A DNA stretch of 64,000 bases from Alcanivorax sp. (GCF_002726155.1 NZ_PBSH01000053.1:52821-116820); one strand, 5' to 3'; numbered from the stretch's first letter, positions 1 through 9,759 are shown. Numbers and translations are program-made. Notes: generated by a model from the sequence alone, not told the origin.

Positions 1-549
1 AACCACCTGCAGTAGCTGCTCCAGACTCCCGCCTGCGGCGGTGGCGTCGGCCAGGTTCTGTTTGGCGCGTTCTACCTTGGGCCAGGGATCGTCCAGCAGG
101 CCATTGCTGAGGCCGTGAATGCCGGGCTGGACCGCCTGCGGCGCCGCGCCACGGTTGCCCAGATACCACAGGCTGTCGTGGCTGGTGTCTGCGCTCACGG
201 TGCCCACCAGCAGGTTGAAGGCGCCGTAGTGATGCTGCTCTTCTGCGAGGCTGTGGCTGAACTGTTCCGGGGTTTGTGCCCCTTCCAGAAAGGCGAAAGG
301 CAGTAGGCCCCGGGAGCGTTCACCGGGTTGGCGGTCAGTGATGGGCTCGCGGTAGTTGGTGACGACGGCGAAGCGACCATTACGGTGGATGCCCAGCCAG
401 GTGCCGCCGGCGGTCAGGTCCAGCCCACAGAAAATGTCGCCGCGCCAGCGCGCCGCTTCCGCCGGCCGTGCATGAAACTCATCCCGGTTCGCTGCTACTT
501 TCAATGGTGTGTTTGATCCAGGCTGCCAGTCGAGCAGAACAATGCACAT
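1..549 (-). CDS. NRDE family protein (TANGO2-like), truncated by window start
   Basis: Reverse-strand reading from ATG at 549: MCIVLLDWQPGSNTPLKVAANRDEFHARPAEAARWRGD..., with the NRDE motif; open to the window edge. Confidence 0.85.
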   Translation of the reverse strand, partial: MCIVLLDWQPGSNTPLKVAANRDEFHARPAEAARWRGDIFCGLDLTAGGTWLGIHRNGRFAVVTNYREPITDRQPGERSRGLLPFAFLEGAQTPEQFSHSLAEEQHHYGAFNLLVGTVSADTSHDSLWYLGNRGAAPQAVQPGIHGLSNGLLDDPWPKVERAKQNLADATAAGGSLEQLLQVV

Positions 550-718
550 GGGTTTTCCTTCTTTTGTCTCTCGCACGCCTGACGCCACCAACACGGCTGG
601 GTTGTTGTTCCAATGATTGGGGCCCTGACGGGGTTCAGCGTCAGGCCTCGAGCGTCCGGCGTCCGGCATTCACCCGTGCTAGCATACCTGCCTTGCCGCG
701 AGTTGTGTTGGAGAGGTT

Positions 719-1522
719 GTGCTGGAACTGTTTCTGATCTGTCTGGGGGTTGGTGTGGGCGCTGGCCTGCTGGCCGGGGCGCTCGGATTGGGTGGGGGCG
801 TGGTCATCGTGCCGGCCCTGATTTTTCTGTTTCACGGCCTGGGATTTCCCGATGAGCTGGTTGCCAAGATGGCGGTGGCCACGTCCTTGAGTACCATCAT
901 CATTACCTCTATCAGCGCGGTGCGCACGCATCACAAGGCCGGCTTCGTGCGCTGGCCGGTGGCATTGCGTTTGGGGGTAGGCATTGTGCTGGGGGCCTTC
1001 GCCGGGGCATTCATTGCCGATGCCATGAAAGGGGAACTGTTGACCCGCTTGTTCGGTCTGTTTGCCATGTTGATTGCCCTGCAGATGTTGCTGGTGGGGC
1101 GTAAAACGGTGGATGAAAGCCTGCCGCAACGGGTGCCCGGGGCGCCGGGGCTGGGATTGGCTGGACTGCTGATCGGAACCGGTTCCGCCATTTTCGGTAT
1201 CGGCGGTGGCTCGTTGACGGTGCCGTTTCTGAGCTGGTGCCGGTTGAAAATGCAGGAAGCCGTGGCCATTTCCTCTGCCTGTGGGCTGCCGATTGCGATT
1301 GCCGGCACACTGGGGTTTGCGGTGGCGGGCTGGAATGAGCAGCACTTGCCGGATGGGGCGCTGGGCTATGTGTTTTTGCCTGCCACAGCCGGTATAGTGC
1401 TCACCAGCTTCCCGTTTGCGCGCTTGAGTGCGCGGCTCAGCCACCGGCTGCCGTCCGCCACCTTGAAAAAGGTCTTCGCTCTGGTGCTTTTTGTGCTTGG
1501 CCTCAAACTGGCTTTTGGATAA
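719..1522 (+). CDS. TSUP family (TauE/SafE-like) membrane transporter
   Basis: 267 aa hydrophobic protein with two Gly-rich repeats (AGALGLGGGVVIVPAL; GTGSAIFGIGGGSLTVPFL); GTG start; directly upstream of lgt. Confidence 0.85.
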   Translation: MLELFLICLGVGVGAGLLAGALGLGGGVVIVPALIFLFHGLGFPDELVAKMAVATSLSTIIITSISAVRTHHKAGFVRWPVALRLGVGIVLGAFAGAFIADAMKGELLTRLFGLFAMLIALQMLLVGRKTVDESLPQRVPGAPGLGLAGLLIGTGSAIFGIGGGSLTVPFLSWCRLKMQEAVAISSACGLPIAIAGTLGFAVAGWNEQHLPDGALGYVFLPATAGIVLTSFPFARLSARLSHRLPSATLKKVFALVLFVLGLKLAFG

Positions 1523-1528
1523 CAACCT

Positions 1529-2326
1529 ATGGAATTCCCGCAGATCGACCCGGTGGCGTTCGCCCTCGGCCCCCTGAAAGTGCACTGGTACGGCCTGATG
1601 TATATGTTCGGTTTTGCTGCGGCCTGGTTGCTGGGCATGTACCGGGCGAAGCAGCCCCATTCCGGCTGGACCAAGGATCAGGTGGGCGATCTGGTGTTTT
1701 ACGGTGCCATGGGCGTGATCGTCGGTGGCCGGCTTGGCTACGTGTTCTTCTATAATATCGACAAGTTCCTGGCTGACCCTCTGTGGCTGTTTGCGGTGTG
1801 GACCGGGGGCATGAGTTTCCACGGTGGCGCCATCGGGGTGCTAGTGGCCTTCTGGCTGTTCGCCCGGAAAACCGGCAAACGGTATTTTCAGGTGGCGGAT
1901 TTCATGGTGCCCATGGTGCCCATCGGGTTGGCCACAGGCCGCTTCGGTAATTTCATGAATGCTGAGCTGTGGGGCCGCGCCAGTGATGCCCCCTGGGCCA
2001 TGGTGTTTCCCACCGATCCGCTGCAGATCGCGCGGCATCCTTCCCAGCTGTACGAGATGATGCTGGAAGGTGTGGTGCTGTTTCTGGTGTTGTGGGTGTA
2101 TTCGGCCAAACCTCGCCCGGCGGGGGCGGTGACGGCCCTGTTCGGTATCGGTTATGGCTGCGCACGCACCTTTGTGGAATTCTTCCGGGAGCCGGACGCC
2201 CACATCGGTTATCTGGCTGGCGGCTGGTTAACCATGGGTATGCTGCTGAGCATCCCGATGATTATTCTCGGTATTGCCATGCTGGTTTGGGCGTATCGAA
2301 ACGATGAGCGAGGAGTGAAGCCATGA
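1529..2326 (+). CDS. lgt: Prolipoprotein diacylglyceryl transferase
   Basis: [21 protein letters not shown] and [14 protein letters not shown] motifs; upstream of thyA as in many gammaproteobacteria. Confidence 0.96.
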   Translation: MEFPQIDPVAFALGPLKVHWYGLMYMFGFAAAWLLGMYRAKQPHSGWTKDQVGDLVFYGAMGVIVGGRLGYVFFYNIDKFLADPLWLFAVWTGGMSFHGGAIGVLVAFWLFARKTGKRYFQVADFMVPMVPIGLATGRFGNFMNAELWGRASDAPWAMVFPTDPLQIARHPSQLYEMMLEGVVLFLVLWVYSAKPRPAGAVTALFGIGYGCARTFVEFFREPDAHIGYLAGGWLTMGMLLSIPMIILGIAMLVWAYRNDERGVKP

Positions 2327-3156
2327 AGCAATATCTTGATCTGCTTCGTCACGTCCGCGAGAACGGCATCTATAAGGAAGACCGTACCGGTACCGGCACC
2401 TATGCGGTGTTTGGCTATCAGATGCGTTACGACCTGAGCCAGGGTTTTCCCATGCTCACCACCAAGAAGCTGCACCTGCGCTCGATTATTCATGAGCTGC
2501 TGTGGTTCCTGTCCGGTGATACCAATATCCGCTACCTGAAAGAAAACGGGGTATCCATCTGGGATGGCTGGGCGACCCCTGAGGGCGAGCTGGGCCCGGT
2601 TTATGGTGAGCAGTGGCGTAGCTGGAAAACCCCGGATGGCACAGTGATTGACCAGATCAGCGAGGTGCTGGAAGAAATCAAGCGCAACCCGGACTCCCGA
2701 CGCCTGGTGGTCAGCGCCTGGAACCCGGCGGTATTGCCGGACCCGTCCATTTCGCCGGATGCCAATGCCGCCGCGGGCAAGCAGGCGTTGCCGCCGTGCC
2801 ACTGCCTGTTCCAGTTCTATGTGGCCGACGGCAAGCTCAGCTGTCAGTTGTATCAGCGCAGCGGGGATATTTTCCTGGGGGTGCCGTTCAACATCGCCTC
2901 CTATGCGCTGCTGACGTTGATGATGGCGCAGGTGTGTGACCTCCAGCCGGGCGACTTTGTTCACACCTTGGGCGATGCGCACCTGTACTCCAACCACCTG
3001 GAGCAGGCCGACACCCAGCTGGCCCGCACGCCCGGCCCGCTGCCGACAATGACGCTGAACCCGGCGGTGAAAGATTTGTTTGCCTTTACCTTTGACGATT
3101 TCACCGTCAGCAATTACGAACCCGCCGCGCACATCAAGGCGCCGGTGGCGATTTAA
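2323..3156 (+). CDS. thyA: Thymidylate synthase
   Basis: [38 protein letters not shown]..., [11 protein letters not shown] active-site Cys motif, [20 protein letters not shown]. Confidence 0.97.
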   Translation: MKQYLDLLRHVRENGIYKEDRTGTGTYAVFGYQMRYDLSQGFPMLTTKKLHLRSIIHELLWFLSGDTNIRYLKENGVSIWDGWATPEGELGPVYGEQWRSWKTPDGTVIDQISEVLEEIKRNPDSRRLVVSAWNPAVLPDPSISPDANAAAGKQALPPCHCLFQFYVADGKLSCQLYQRSGDIFLGVPFNIASYALLTLMMAQVCDLQPGDFVHTLGDAHLYSNHLEQADTQLARTPGPLPTMTLNPAVKDLFAFTFDDFTVSNYEPAAHIKAPVAI

Positions 3157-3229
3157 GAGACGCCTCACGCTTCACGCAACACGCCAGCACGCGTGAGGCA
3201 TGAAGCGTGTTGCCTGCTGCGAGGTTTAA

Positions 3230-3739
3230 ATGTCCATTCGTCTTTCCATGATGGTCGCCAAGGCCAGCAACAATGTGATCGGTCGCGACAACAAGCTGCC
3301 CTGGTATCTGCCCAATGACCTGAAGTACTTCAAGCAGGTGACGTTTGGCAAGCCAGTGATCATGGGCCGCAAGACCTGGGAATCATTGAAGGGGCCGCTG
3401 CCCGGGCGCACCAATATCGTGATTACCCGCCAGCCGGATTATCAGGCTGAGGGCGCCAAGGTGGTGGCCACCGTGGGTGACGCCATCACCATGGCAGAGA
3501 ATGTGGCGTTCATTGAAGGACAGGAAGAAGCGGTGATTATGGGCGGGGCCGAAATCTATGCGCTGGCGCTGCCGCAGACCGAAAGGCTCTATCTCACCGA
3601 GGTTCACGCTGACGTGGACGGGGACACCTTTTTCCCGGAATACGACAGATCTGAATGGAAAGAGATTGGCCGCGAAGATTTCGCCGCCGAAGGCCCGAAT
3701 CCCTACGACTATTCCTTCGTGGTCTACGAGAGGAAATGA
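3230..3739 (+). CDS. folA: Dihydrofolate reductase
   Basis: MVAKASNNVIGRDNKLPWYLPNDLKYFKQVTFGKPVIMGRKTWESL... typical DHFR; downstream of thyA. Confidence 0.96.
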   Translation: MSIRLSMMVAKASNNVIGRDNKLPWYLPNDLKYFKQVTFGKPVIMGRKTWESLKGPLPGRTNIVITRQPDYQAEGAKVVATVGDAITMAENVAFIEGQEEAVIMGGAEIYALALPQTERLYLTEVHADVDGDTFFPEYDRSEWKEIGREDFAAEGPNPYDYSFVVYERK

Positions 3740-3798
3740 GTTCAAAGTTGAAAGTGTAACGATCAAACGCGTTGAAGGTTGGGGCATACCCCTAACCG

Positions 3799-3838
3799 AA
3801 AAAGGCCGCGCCCGGAATCAGGACGTGGCCTTTTTTTT
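3799..3838 (+). terminator. Rho-independent terminator (folA / possibly bidirectional)
   Basis: AAAAGGCCGCGCCC...GGACGTGGCC followed by T8. Confidence 0.75.
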
Positions 3839-3929
3839 GGGGCTTTCCGTTTCAGCAAATGTCATCTTTCGCGTGCAGCCATACAGGCGGACGCGGCTTT
3901 CCTTTTCAACTTTCAGTTTGTAACTGCTG

Positions 3930-4352
3930 TTACTGGCGCGGTTCGATCCGAATCTCACTTCTCACTGACTGGGCGATAAAGCATTTTTCGTGGGCGCGCT
4001 GGTGAAGAGCCTGGATTTTGGCGATGTCCGGTTGCTCGCCATTAAAGGTGGCTAGCGGTTGTAGCACCATGGTTTGCATATAGATCTTTGCCTGGTCGTT
4101 TTGCCCGAGCACACCCTGGGGGTCGTCATCGTAGCTGGCCACTGACAACCCTTCGCGGGCTGCTTCGGTGAGGAACGAGAGCAGGTGGCAGCTGGCCAGG
4201 GCAGCCAGGAAGGCTTCTTCCGGTTCCATGAATTCCTGATGGCCGTGATGGCCATCGACCACGCGCACTTCATTGCCGTCTGCAAGGTGCCAGAGGTAAT
4301 GCTCCTGATCGCCGTGGGCGGTCCAGCTTAAATGCATGGTGTGTTGTGGCAC
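3930..4352 (-). CDS. OsmC family protein
   Basis: 140 aa; HGHQEFMEPEEAFLAALASCHLLSFLTEAAREGL matches the OsmC/Ohr-like core with Cys motif. Confidence 0.85.
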   Translation of the reverse strand: MPQHTMHLSWTAHGDQEHYLWHLADGNEVRVVDGHHGHQEFMEPEEAFLAALASCHLLSFLTEAAREGLSVASYDDDPQGVLGQNDQAKIYMQTMVLQPLATFNGEQPDIAKIQALHQRAHEKCFIAQSVRSEIRIEPRQ

Positions 4353-4468
4353 GAAATTTCCCCGGTTGATGCGTCGTTAGCAGGTTGTTCCCAGCACCTG
4401 TCAGGGCAGTATGCCATCAAAATGGCCGCTTGCCATGACGACTTGGGTCCAGCGCCGCTATCTCGCCG

Positions 4469-5161
4469 TCAGGCGGCCCTGGAAGGGCCGTCGGGCTGGC
4501 TTAAGGACCAGTAACGGAACACAGCAATATTCACCAGAGCGCTCATCAGCGATACCGGCAGAGCGGCCAGTAACGAGGCGGCGGTGGTATGGCTGACCAC
4601 ACCCAGGATAGCGCTGGCGACCAGGCTGCTCATCATCAGGTAGGCGAGGAATACCAGTACCAGGATTAGTAGAAGCGGCCATTGCTGTGATTGTGTCATC
4701 CGGAAGGACTGGCGCAGGGCTTCTATGGGGTTTTGTTGTTTGAGGATCACCAGAAGAGGGGCGTAACACAGGCGGGTATAGACCCATACCGCCGGGAAGA
4801 ACAGGGCCATCCAGCCCAGTGACACGCCAACCGCCATCAATGCATAGGTAAGGAGCAGGGGCGGGTAGACCAGTAACGCCGGCGCCGTACAGGCGAGCAG
4901 CCCGCGTGGTTTCCCGTTGCTGCTGGCGGACAGCTGTACATAGAGCGCGCCTTCGGCCAGGGGGCGTACCAACAAAATAATGGCCAGGCTAATGCCGCTG
5001 AATTGCAGGGCCGCCCCTTCGGTTTCCGGTAGCACGAACGATGGGCCGAAGACCCATTGGGTGGCTTCAGTAATCAGTGCAAAGGGTGCGGTGACCAGAA
5101 ACAGCGGGCCAAGGTGCCGCCACCAGAAGATGAAAATTTCGCGAAAACGGTGTCCGATCAT
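4469..5161 (-). CDS. YciC-like multi-pass membrane protein
   Basis: 230 aa with several hydrophobic segments; overall organisation resembles YciC/UPF0259 proteins. Confidence 0.55.
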   Translation of the reverse strand: MIGHRFREIFIFWWRHLGPLFLVTAPFALITEATQWVFGPSFVLPETEGAALQFSGISLAIILLVRPLAEGALYVQLSASSNGKPRGLLACTAPALLVYPPLLLTYALMAVGVSLGWMALFFPAVWVYTRLCYAPLLVILKQQNPIEALRQSFRMTQSQQWPLLLILVLVFLAYLMMSSLVASAILGVVSHTTAASLLAALPVSLMSALVNIAVFRYWSLSQPDGPSRAA

Positions 5162-5240
5162 GGTGAGCCATCAATTCAGTCGACGGCGCAACCATACGAC
5201 AGCGCTGCGTCCATTTCCAGAACGCAGCGCCCTGCTGGGG

Positions 5241-5759
5241 CTACCACCAGTATTTTCCCCAGTTTTCCGGGTTGGCCCAGAAGCGCGGGTTATTCCACTT
5301 GCGTTCGAAATTGTAGTTATCCAGATCGTAGCTATAGATGTTCAACTCGCGACCGTCTTCAGCAAAATGCCCCTGTTCACGACACCCCAGAGCCAGAAAC
5401 CCGTTGGCCGGCCAGCGCAGTCTTTGCGGAGCCAGGGTGGGTTGGTACACGGCGACCATGGAGTCGGTGTGCAGGTTGCGGAGCAACCCCATCAGTGCCT
5501 CGCCGTCGTGCTGGGGCATGTATTCCAGCTGATCCGCCACGATGGCCATGTCTACCCGGTTTATGTCATCCAGAGCGGGGAACGGGTTCTGTTCCTGAAT
5601 TTCCAGCAGGGTGCAGTTGTGGTCTTTGCACCATTGGGCAACGACAGGAATGGGGTTGAGGCTGACAGTCAAAATGGAGGAAGGCTGGTGGCTATCAAGA
5701 ATAGCGGCCAGGCGTTCCTGTGGAGATTCGGTCATGGAGTGTGCCGTCGCAATATTCAT
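5241..5759 (-). CDS. Conserved hypothetical protein (DUF6231-like)
   Basis: 172 aa; ends in ...NIYSYDLDNYNFERKWNNPRFWANPENWGKYWW; family assignment from memory. Confidence 0.5.
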   Translation of the reverse strand: MNIATAHSMTESPQERLAAILDSHQPSSILTVSLNPIPVVAQWCKDHNCTLLEIQEQNPFPALDDINRVDMAIVADQLEYMPQHDGEALMGLLRNLHTDSMVAVYQPTLAPQRLRWPANGFLALGCREQGHFAEDGRELNIYSYDLDNYNFERKWNNPRFWANPENWGKYWW

Positions 5760-5958
5760 GATTTCAGTCTAACGCCAATATGGGTGGCTTTCGATAGGGG
5801 GTTGGGTAGCGTTTTGCAGTTTTTGATGCACTGCAGTTATCGATACCCCAGTGGTCTTTGACAGCGTGTTTTAACGATGGCCGCGGGGAGGTTGGGGTGG
5901 GCAGGCCAGAGCAGTGACCACTGAAATGAGATCTTCATCAGAAAATGAAAAACAGGCG

Positions 5959-5987
5959 TTGACGACTGTCCAATCAATAATGATAAT
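5959..5987 (+). promoter_or_regulatory. Sigma70 promoter of hemP (-35 TTGACG, 17-bp spacer, -10 GATAAT)
   Basis: TTGACG at 5959-5964 and GATAAT at 5982-5987, exactly 17 bp apart, upstream of hemP. Confidence 0.75.
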
Positions 5988-6000
5988 GATTCTCATATAC
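5976..6000 (+). promoter_or_regulatory. Fur box
   Basis: AATAATGATAATGATTCTCATATAC closely matches the Fur consensus GATAATGATAATCATTATC; overlaps the -10. Confidence 0.85.
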
Positions 6001-6015
6001 GAAAAGGAGGTCAGC

Positions 6016-6192
6016 ATGTCTCAGGTAAAGAAAAACGTTGCCACTACCACGCGCCAGGTTGCCATCAATGCGGAAAGCAGTGTGGCCAGCGGTTTGCTGC
6101 TTAACCACCAGGGCAAGTTGTGGATCGAGCATGCCGGTGAGCGTTACCAGCTGCGCCGTACGTCCAACAACAAATTGATCCTGACCAAGTGA
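6016..6192 (+). CDS. hemP: Hemin uptake protein HemP
   Basis: 58 aa from ATG 6016 after AAGGAGG; C-terminus GKLWIEHAGERYQLRRTSNNKLILTK is the HemP signature. Confidence 0.88.
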   Translation: MSQVKKNVATTTRQVAINAESSVASGLLLNHQGKLWIEHAGERYQLRRTSNNKLILTK

Positions 6193-6582
6193 CGCCGCAC
6201 GAAACACGCTATACGCAACAACACGGTCGTTGATTGTCGGTTTTTAAAAGCCTTGCCCCGCGCTCACGTTTTTCACGCGGGATTCGGGCTTTGAAAATCA
6301 GAAGCGCTTTGTGCGTGTTGTTGCGTTGAGCGTGTCGCATGCCGCTTCTCATTGTTCTCCCTGACGTGGATCCGCCAGCCGCAGCCAGCTTTCCACACCT
6401 AATTTAAGGCCCTTCGGCATGCAGTATGCCACCTGCCGCAACGCGCAGGACCTGTTGTCATTATGTTGTCTGCCAGCCGCGCCCACTCTTTCGGCACGGC
6501 AGTAAGCGGCAATAGTTATGACTCTGTCACCGCGTTGTGGCGTGAAGCATGTTGCCTGCTGCGCTATTTTTTTGGAGGCAGT

Positions 6583-7563
6583 ATGTCTGTCATGGCATGG
6601 CCCTCGGCCCCGGCCACATCTCCTCTGTTGAGGCAGTGTGGCGCCGCACTCGGTGACCGGGTATTGCGGTTGCAGGATGAGCCGCTGGCAATTCTCAAAG
6701 CGTTGTACCGGCTGGGTTCACTGGTGGTGACGACCTTCTCCAGTGGTTCGCGCATTTCCCAGAACATGCATTACCCAGCCCTGCAGGATGGTGAGTCCGG
6801 GGTGCCTGGTGAATGGTGGCTGGAGTCCGTGGGGGAGCGCTGTCGTTTGCGGCAGAGCTTGCAGGTCGGGCAGTGGCATTCGGTCCTGGCGGTGCTGGAA
6901 CCCACTGGCGCCTTGCCGGCCCGTAGCCTGGTTTTCTTTGATCGTAACGGGCAGCCCCTGCAGCAGATGGCGGTGGCCCCGGACAGTGGTGGCCTGGCGT
7001 TCGAAGAGCTGGTGTGCGCCATGCTCCATCCGGACCAGCAAACGCTCAACTTGCCGGCGGTGTTGCCGCGCAGTGTGGCCGGAGACCTCGGATCACTCAG
7101 TCAGCTGGAACGGGACTGGGCCAGCAGCACGGATGACGAGGATTTTGCCGGCTTGTTGCAGCGCTGCGACCAGCAGCGCGACGTTTTGTACCGTTCGGTG
7201 CGTGACAGTTTCGCCTGCCAGGTGCGGCCGGAAACCTTGCCCGCGGTGCTGGCTGAGGCTGCTGTCCGGGACACGGTAACCACCTTGTGCGTGGGCAATC
7301 AGGGGGTGCGCCTGTGCATGACCGCGCCCTGGTCCTCGCCGCGCTGGCAGGGAAGCCATTGCCATCTGGCTCATAACGGTGCGTTGGTGTCGCTGGACAT
7401 GGCCAAGATGGACAGCCTGTGGCGCCTGCGCAAACCGGGTGATGGGGAGGTGGTCACTGCCCTGGAAGCGCTGGATAGCCGTGGCCAGTGGTTGTGGACC
7501 CTGTCCGCCGGCGACGAGGAAAGCCAGTGGCGGGCGCTGTTGAAAGATAGTGTTATTCGCTAG
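6583..7563 (+). CDS. HemS/HmuS-like heme utilisation (hemin-degrading factor family) protein
   Basis: ATG 6583 after GGAGG; C-terminal VTTLCVGNQGVRL...MDSLWRLRKPGDGEVVTALEALDSRGQWL...WRALLKD resembles the HemS/HmuS C-terminal repeat; follows hemP. The ORF extends upstream to 6463. Confidence 0.72.
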   Translation: MSVMAWPSAPATSPLLRQCGAALGDRVLRLQDEPLAILKALYRLGSLVVTTFSSGSRISQNMHYPALQDGESGVPGEWWLESVGERCRLRQSLQVGQWHSVLAVLEPTGALPARSLVFFDRNGQPLQQMAVAPDSGGLAFEELVCAMLHPDQQTLNLPAVLPRSVAGDLGSLSQLERDWASSTDDEDFAGLLQRCDQQRDVLYRSVRDSFACQVRPETLPAVLAEAAVRDTVTTLCVGNQGVRLCMTAPWSSPRWQGSHCHLAHNGALVSLDMAKMDSLWRLRKPGDGEVVTALEALDSRGQWLWTLSAGDEESQWRALLKDSVIR

Positions 7564-7714
7564 CTACGAGCTACGCTCGACTGGATTGGGAAAAGTAGAG
7601 ACGTTTCAGCCGCGACTTTTCTACGGTGCTCCTGCCGCATGGCAGAGGCTGGAGTAATAAGTTGAAGCGAGGCAGGGCTGTCGTCAGCCCGTGTCAGGCG
7701 CTTTGTCAGTTCAT

Positions 7715-8029
7715 TCAAAACTGATCATCGAATTGCTTGATCAGACTGATGATTCCTGTCACGTCCTGCTCCATACCTTTCAGGGCTTCCTCAGCCATGG
7801 GGGCAATATCGCATTGTCCGGGCAGGGGATGGTCCGCTTCCAGAATGGCCCGGAAACGGGCGATGAAGACCCACTGTAGCCACTCGCTGAAGTTCATGGT
7901 GTCGGCAAAAAATGGCGTGCTGCTGTCAAAGGCGGACGGGGCGGGCGGTTGCGGGGCCCACAGGCCCTGCTGGTCCAGTTCTGTTTGCAGGTCATCGAGT
8001 AGCGAGGCAAGTTGGGCGCGTTGGCTCAT
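7715..8029 (-). CDS. YqcC family protein
   Basis: 104 aa; LLDDLQTELDQQGLW...FFADTMNFSEWLQWVFIARFRAILEADHPLPGQCDIAPMAEEAL is YqcC/DUF446-like. Confidence 0.85.
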   Translation of the reverse strand: MSQRAQLASLLDDLQTELDQQGLWAPQPPAPSAFDSSTPFFADTMNFSEWLQWVFIARFRAILEADHPLPGQCDIAPMAEEALKGMEQDVTGIISLIKQFDDQF

Positions 8030-8046
8030 GGGGAAATCATCCGCGG

Positions 8047-8754
8047 TCAGTCATCGAAGAGCGGCACCAGATCCGGTAGCTCATGCAGGTTGTGGATATG
8101 GTGACGGGGGCGCTCCAGTTCAACCGGCCAGGGCAGGTCAATCAGGTTGGCCCAGACGCTGTGCATGCCGTGCTCGCGGGCAGCGTGCACATCTTCCAGC
8201 GGGTGGTCTCCCACGTGGACGGCCTGGTGAGCCTGAACCCCGGCGGATTGCAGGGCGGCATGGAACATGTCCGGGGCGGGTTTGCGTTTGCCGATGGTTT
8301 CCGCGGAGTGGTGAAACGCGAACAGGTCGGCGATGCCGATCTGGCGCAGGTCTGCGTTGCCGTTGGTGAGGGCGCCGAGCTGGTAGCTGTCGGCCAGTGT
8401 TTCCAGCACGTCGCGGGCACCGGGGAAGAACGATACCTGGTTGCGAGCCTGATGGAACACTGCGAAGGCGTCCAGGGCAATCTTGCGGGCTTCGGCATCG
8501 TTGAAGCCGGCATCCATGAAGGCCCGGGTCATGGCGTCCTGACGCAGAGCGGTCAGGTTGTCCAGGTAGCCGGGGTTCTCCTTGAGCAGGGTGGTGCGCA
8601 CCATGCGCACCCGTTCTGCGTTGAGGGCGCGGGCGGCATCCGGGTGCCGGTCAGCAATCCAGTCACTGCACGCTTTTTCGGCCTTGCGGATTACTTCATC
8701 CACGGGCCAAAGCGTGTTGTCCAGATCGAAGGTAATCAGCTTGAGTGTGCTCAT
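8047..8754 (-). CDS. yigB: HAD-superfamily hydrolase, YigB-like
   Basis: MSTLKLITFDLDNTLWPVDEVIRKAE..., ...GALTNGNADL..., HVGDHPLEDVHAAREHGM; next to xerC. Confidence 0.85.
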   Translation of the reverse strand: MSTLKLITFDLDNTLWPVDEVIRKAEKACSDWIADRHPDAARALNAERVRMVRTTLLKENPGYLDNLTALRQDAMTRAFMDAGFNDAEARKIALDAFAVFHQARNQVSFFPGARDVLETLADSYQLGALTNGNADLRQIGIADLFAFHHSAETIGKRKPAPDMFHAALQSAGVQAHQAVHVGDHPLEDVHAAREHGMHSVWANLIDLPWPVELERPRHHIHNLHELPDLVPLFDD

Positions 8755-8819
8755 GGGCGCTAGTTTATCGTAAAACCGGTAGTTGCAGCACACAGGTTTG
8801 TTGGCGTCAGGGGGAGGGT

Positions 8820-9743
8820 TTATTCGTCTTCGTCTTTTTTGCGCTGGGCGCGGGGGTGGGCGCCGTCGTAAACCTGGGCCAGATGCTGGAAGTCCAGATG
8901 GGTGTAAACCTGGGTGGTGGCCAGGTCCGCATGGCCGAGCAGCTCCTGCACGGCGCGCAGGTCGCCGGAGGATTCCAGCAGGTGAGTGGCAAAGGAGTGG
9001 CGCAGTTTGTGCGGGTGCAGGTGGTCATCGAGCCCGCGCTCCAGAGCGTGTCGTTTGAGCCGCTGCTGCACACTGGATGGCGACAGACGACGGCCGTTTT
9101 TGCTGATGAACAGGGCGGTTTGTTCGTTGCTTTTGACCAGCAAGGTGCGCACTTTCAACCAGCGGCGTACGGCAGTGAGGGCGGGTTTGCCCACGGGTAG
9201 CTGGCGGGTCTTGTTGCCTTTACCGGTGACCAGTAGCTGGCCATCGCGCAGGTCGATGCTGTCCAGATTCAGGCTCAACAGCTCTGCCAGCCGCAGGCCG
9301 CAGGCGTAGAGCAGTTCCATCATGGCCTGGTCGCGCAGGGCCAGCGGTTCGCTGCTGTTGGTGCCGGCATCCAGCAAGTGGCTGACCTGATCCGCATCCA
9401 GTGCCTTGGGTAGGCGTTTGCCGCTTTTCGGGGCGCGAATATCCATGGCCGGATTATCACGGGCCAGCCCTTCGCGCATCAGGTATCGGAAGAACGTGCG
9501 CAGGGTGGAGAGCATGCGCTGGATGGTTTTACCGCTTTTCCCCTGGCGATGCAGCGAGGCGACCAGGCTGCGGATGTCATGGACGGTGAGAGTATCCCAG
9601 GGCTGAGTGCCGAGGATCTTGCGGGCCTCGATGATGTCTCGCTGATAGCTGCTGACGGTATGCGGGGAAAGACGGCGCTCGCTGGCCAGGTGAGTCAGGA
9701 AGGCGTTGACCGTTGGCGCTGTGCCAGTGCTGTCGCTGTCCAC
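8820..9743 (-). CDS. xerC: Tyrosine recombinase XerC
   Basis: 307 aa; LYACGLRLAELLSL, HKLRHSFATHLLESSGDLRAVQELLGHADLATTQVYTHLDFQHLAQVYDGAHPRA; dapF-DUF484-xerC context. Confidence 0.95.
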   Translation of the reverse strand: MDSDSTGTAPTVNAFLTHLASERRLSPHTVSSYQRDIIEARKILGTQPWDTLTVHDIRSLVASLHRQGKSGKTIQRMLSTLRTFFRYLMREGLARDNPAMDIRAPKSGKRLPKALDADQVSHLLDAGTNSSEPLALRDQAMMELLYACGLRLAELLSLNLDSIDLRDGQLLVTGKGNKTRQLPVGKPALTAVRRWLKVRTLLVKSNEQTALFISKNGRRLSPSSVQQRLKRHALERGLDDHLHPHKLRHSFATHLLESSGDLRAVQELLGHADLATTQVYTHLDFQHLAQVYDGAHPRAQRKKDEDE

Positions 9744-9759
9744 GGTTAGCGCCTCTCGT

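Noticed and set aside
641-1822. 393 aa reverse ORF across the TSUP and lgt genes
   Set aside because: Antisense to two confident genes; His/Gln/Arg-rich artefact.
8820-9743. Tyrosine recombinase considered as the missing integron integrase
   Set aside because: Context (dapF-DUF484-xerC-yigB) and sequence fit housekeeping XerC; I saw no IntI-specific insertion.
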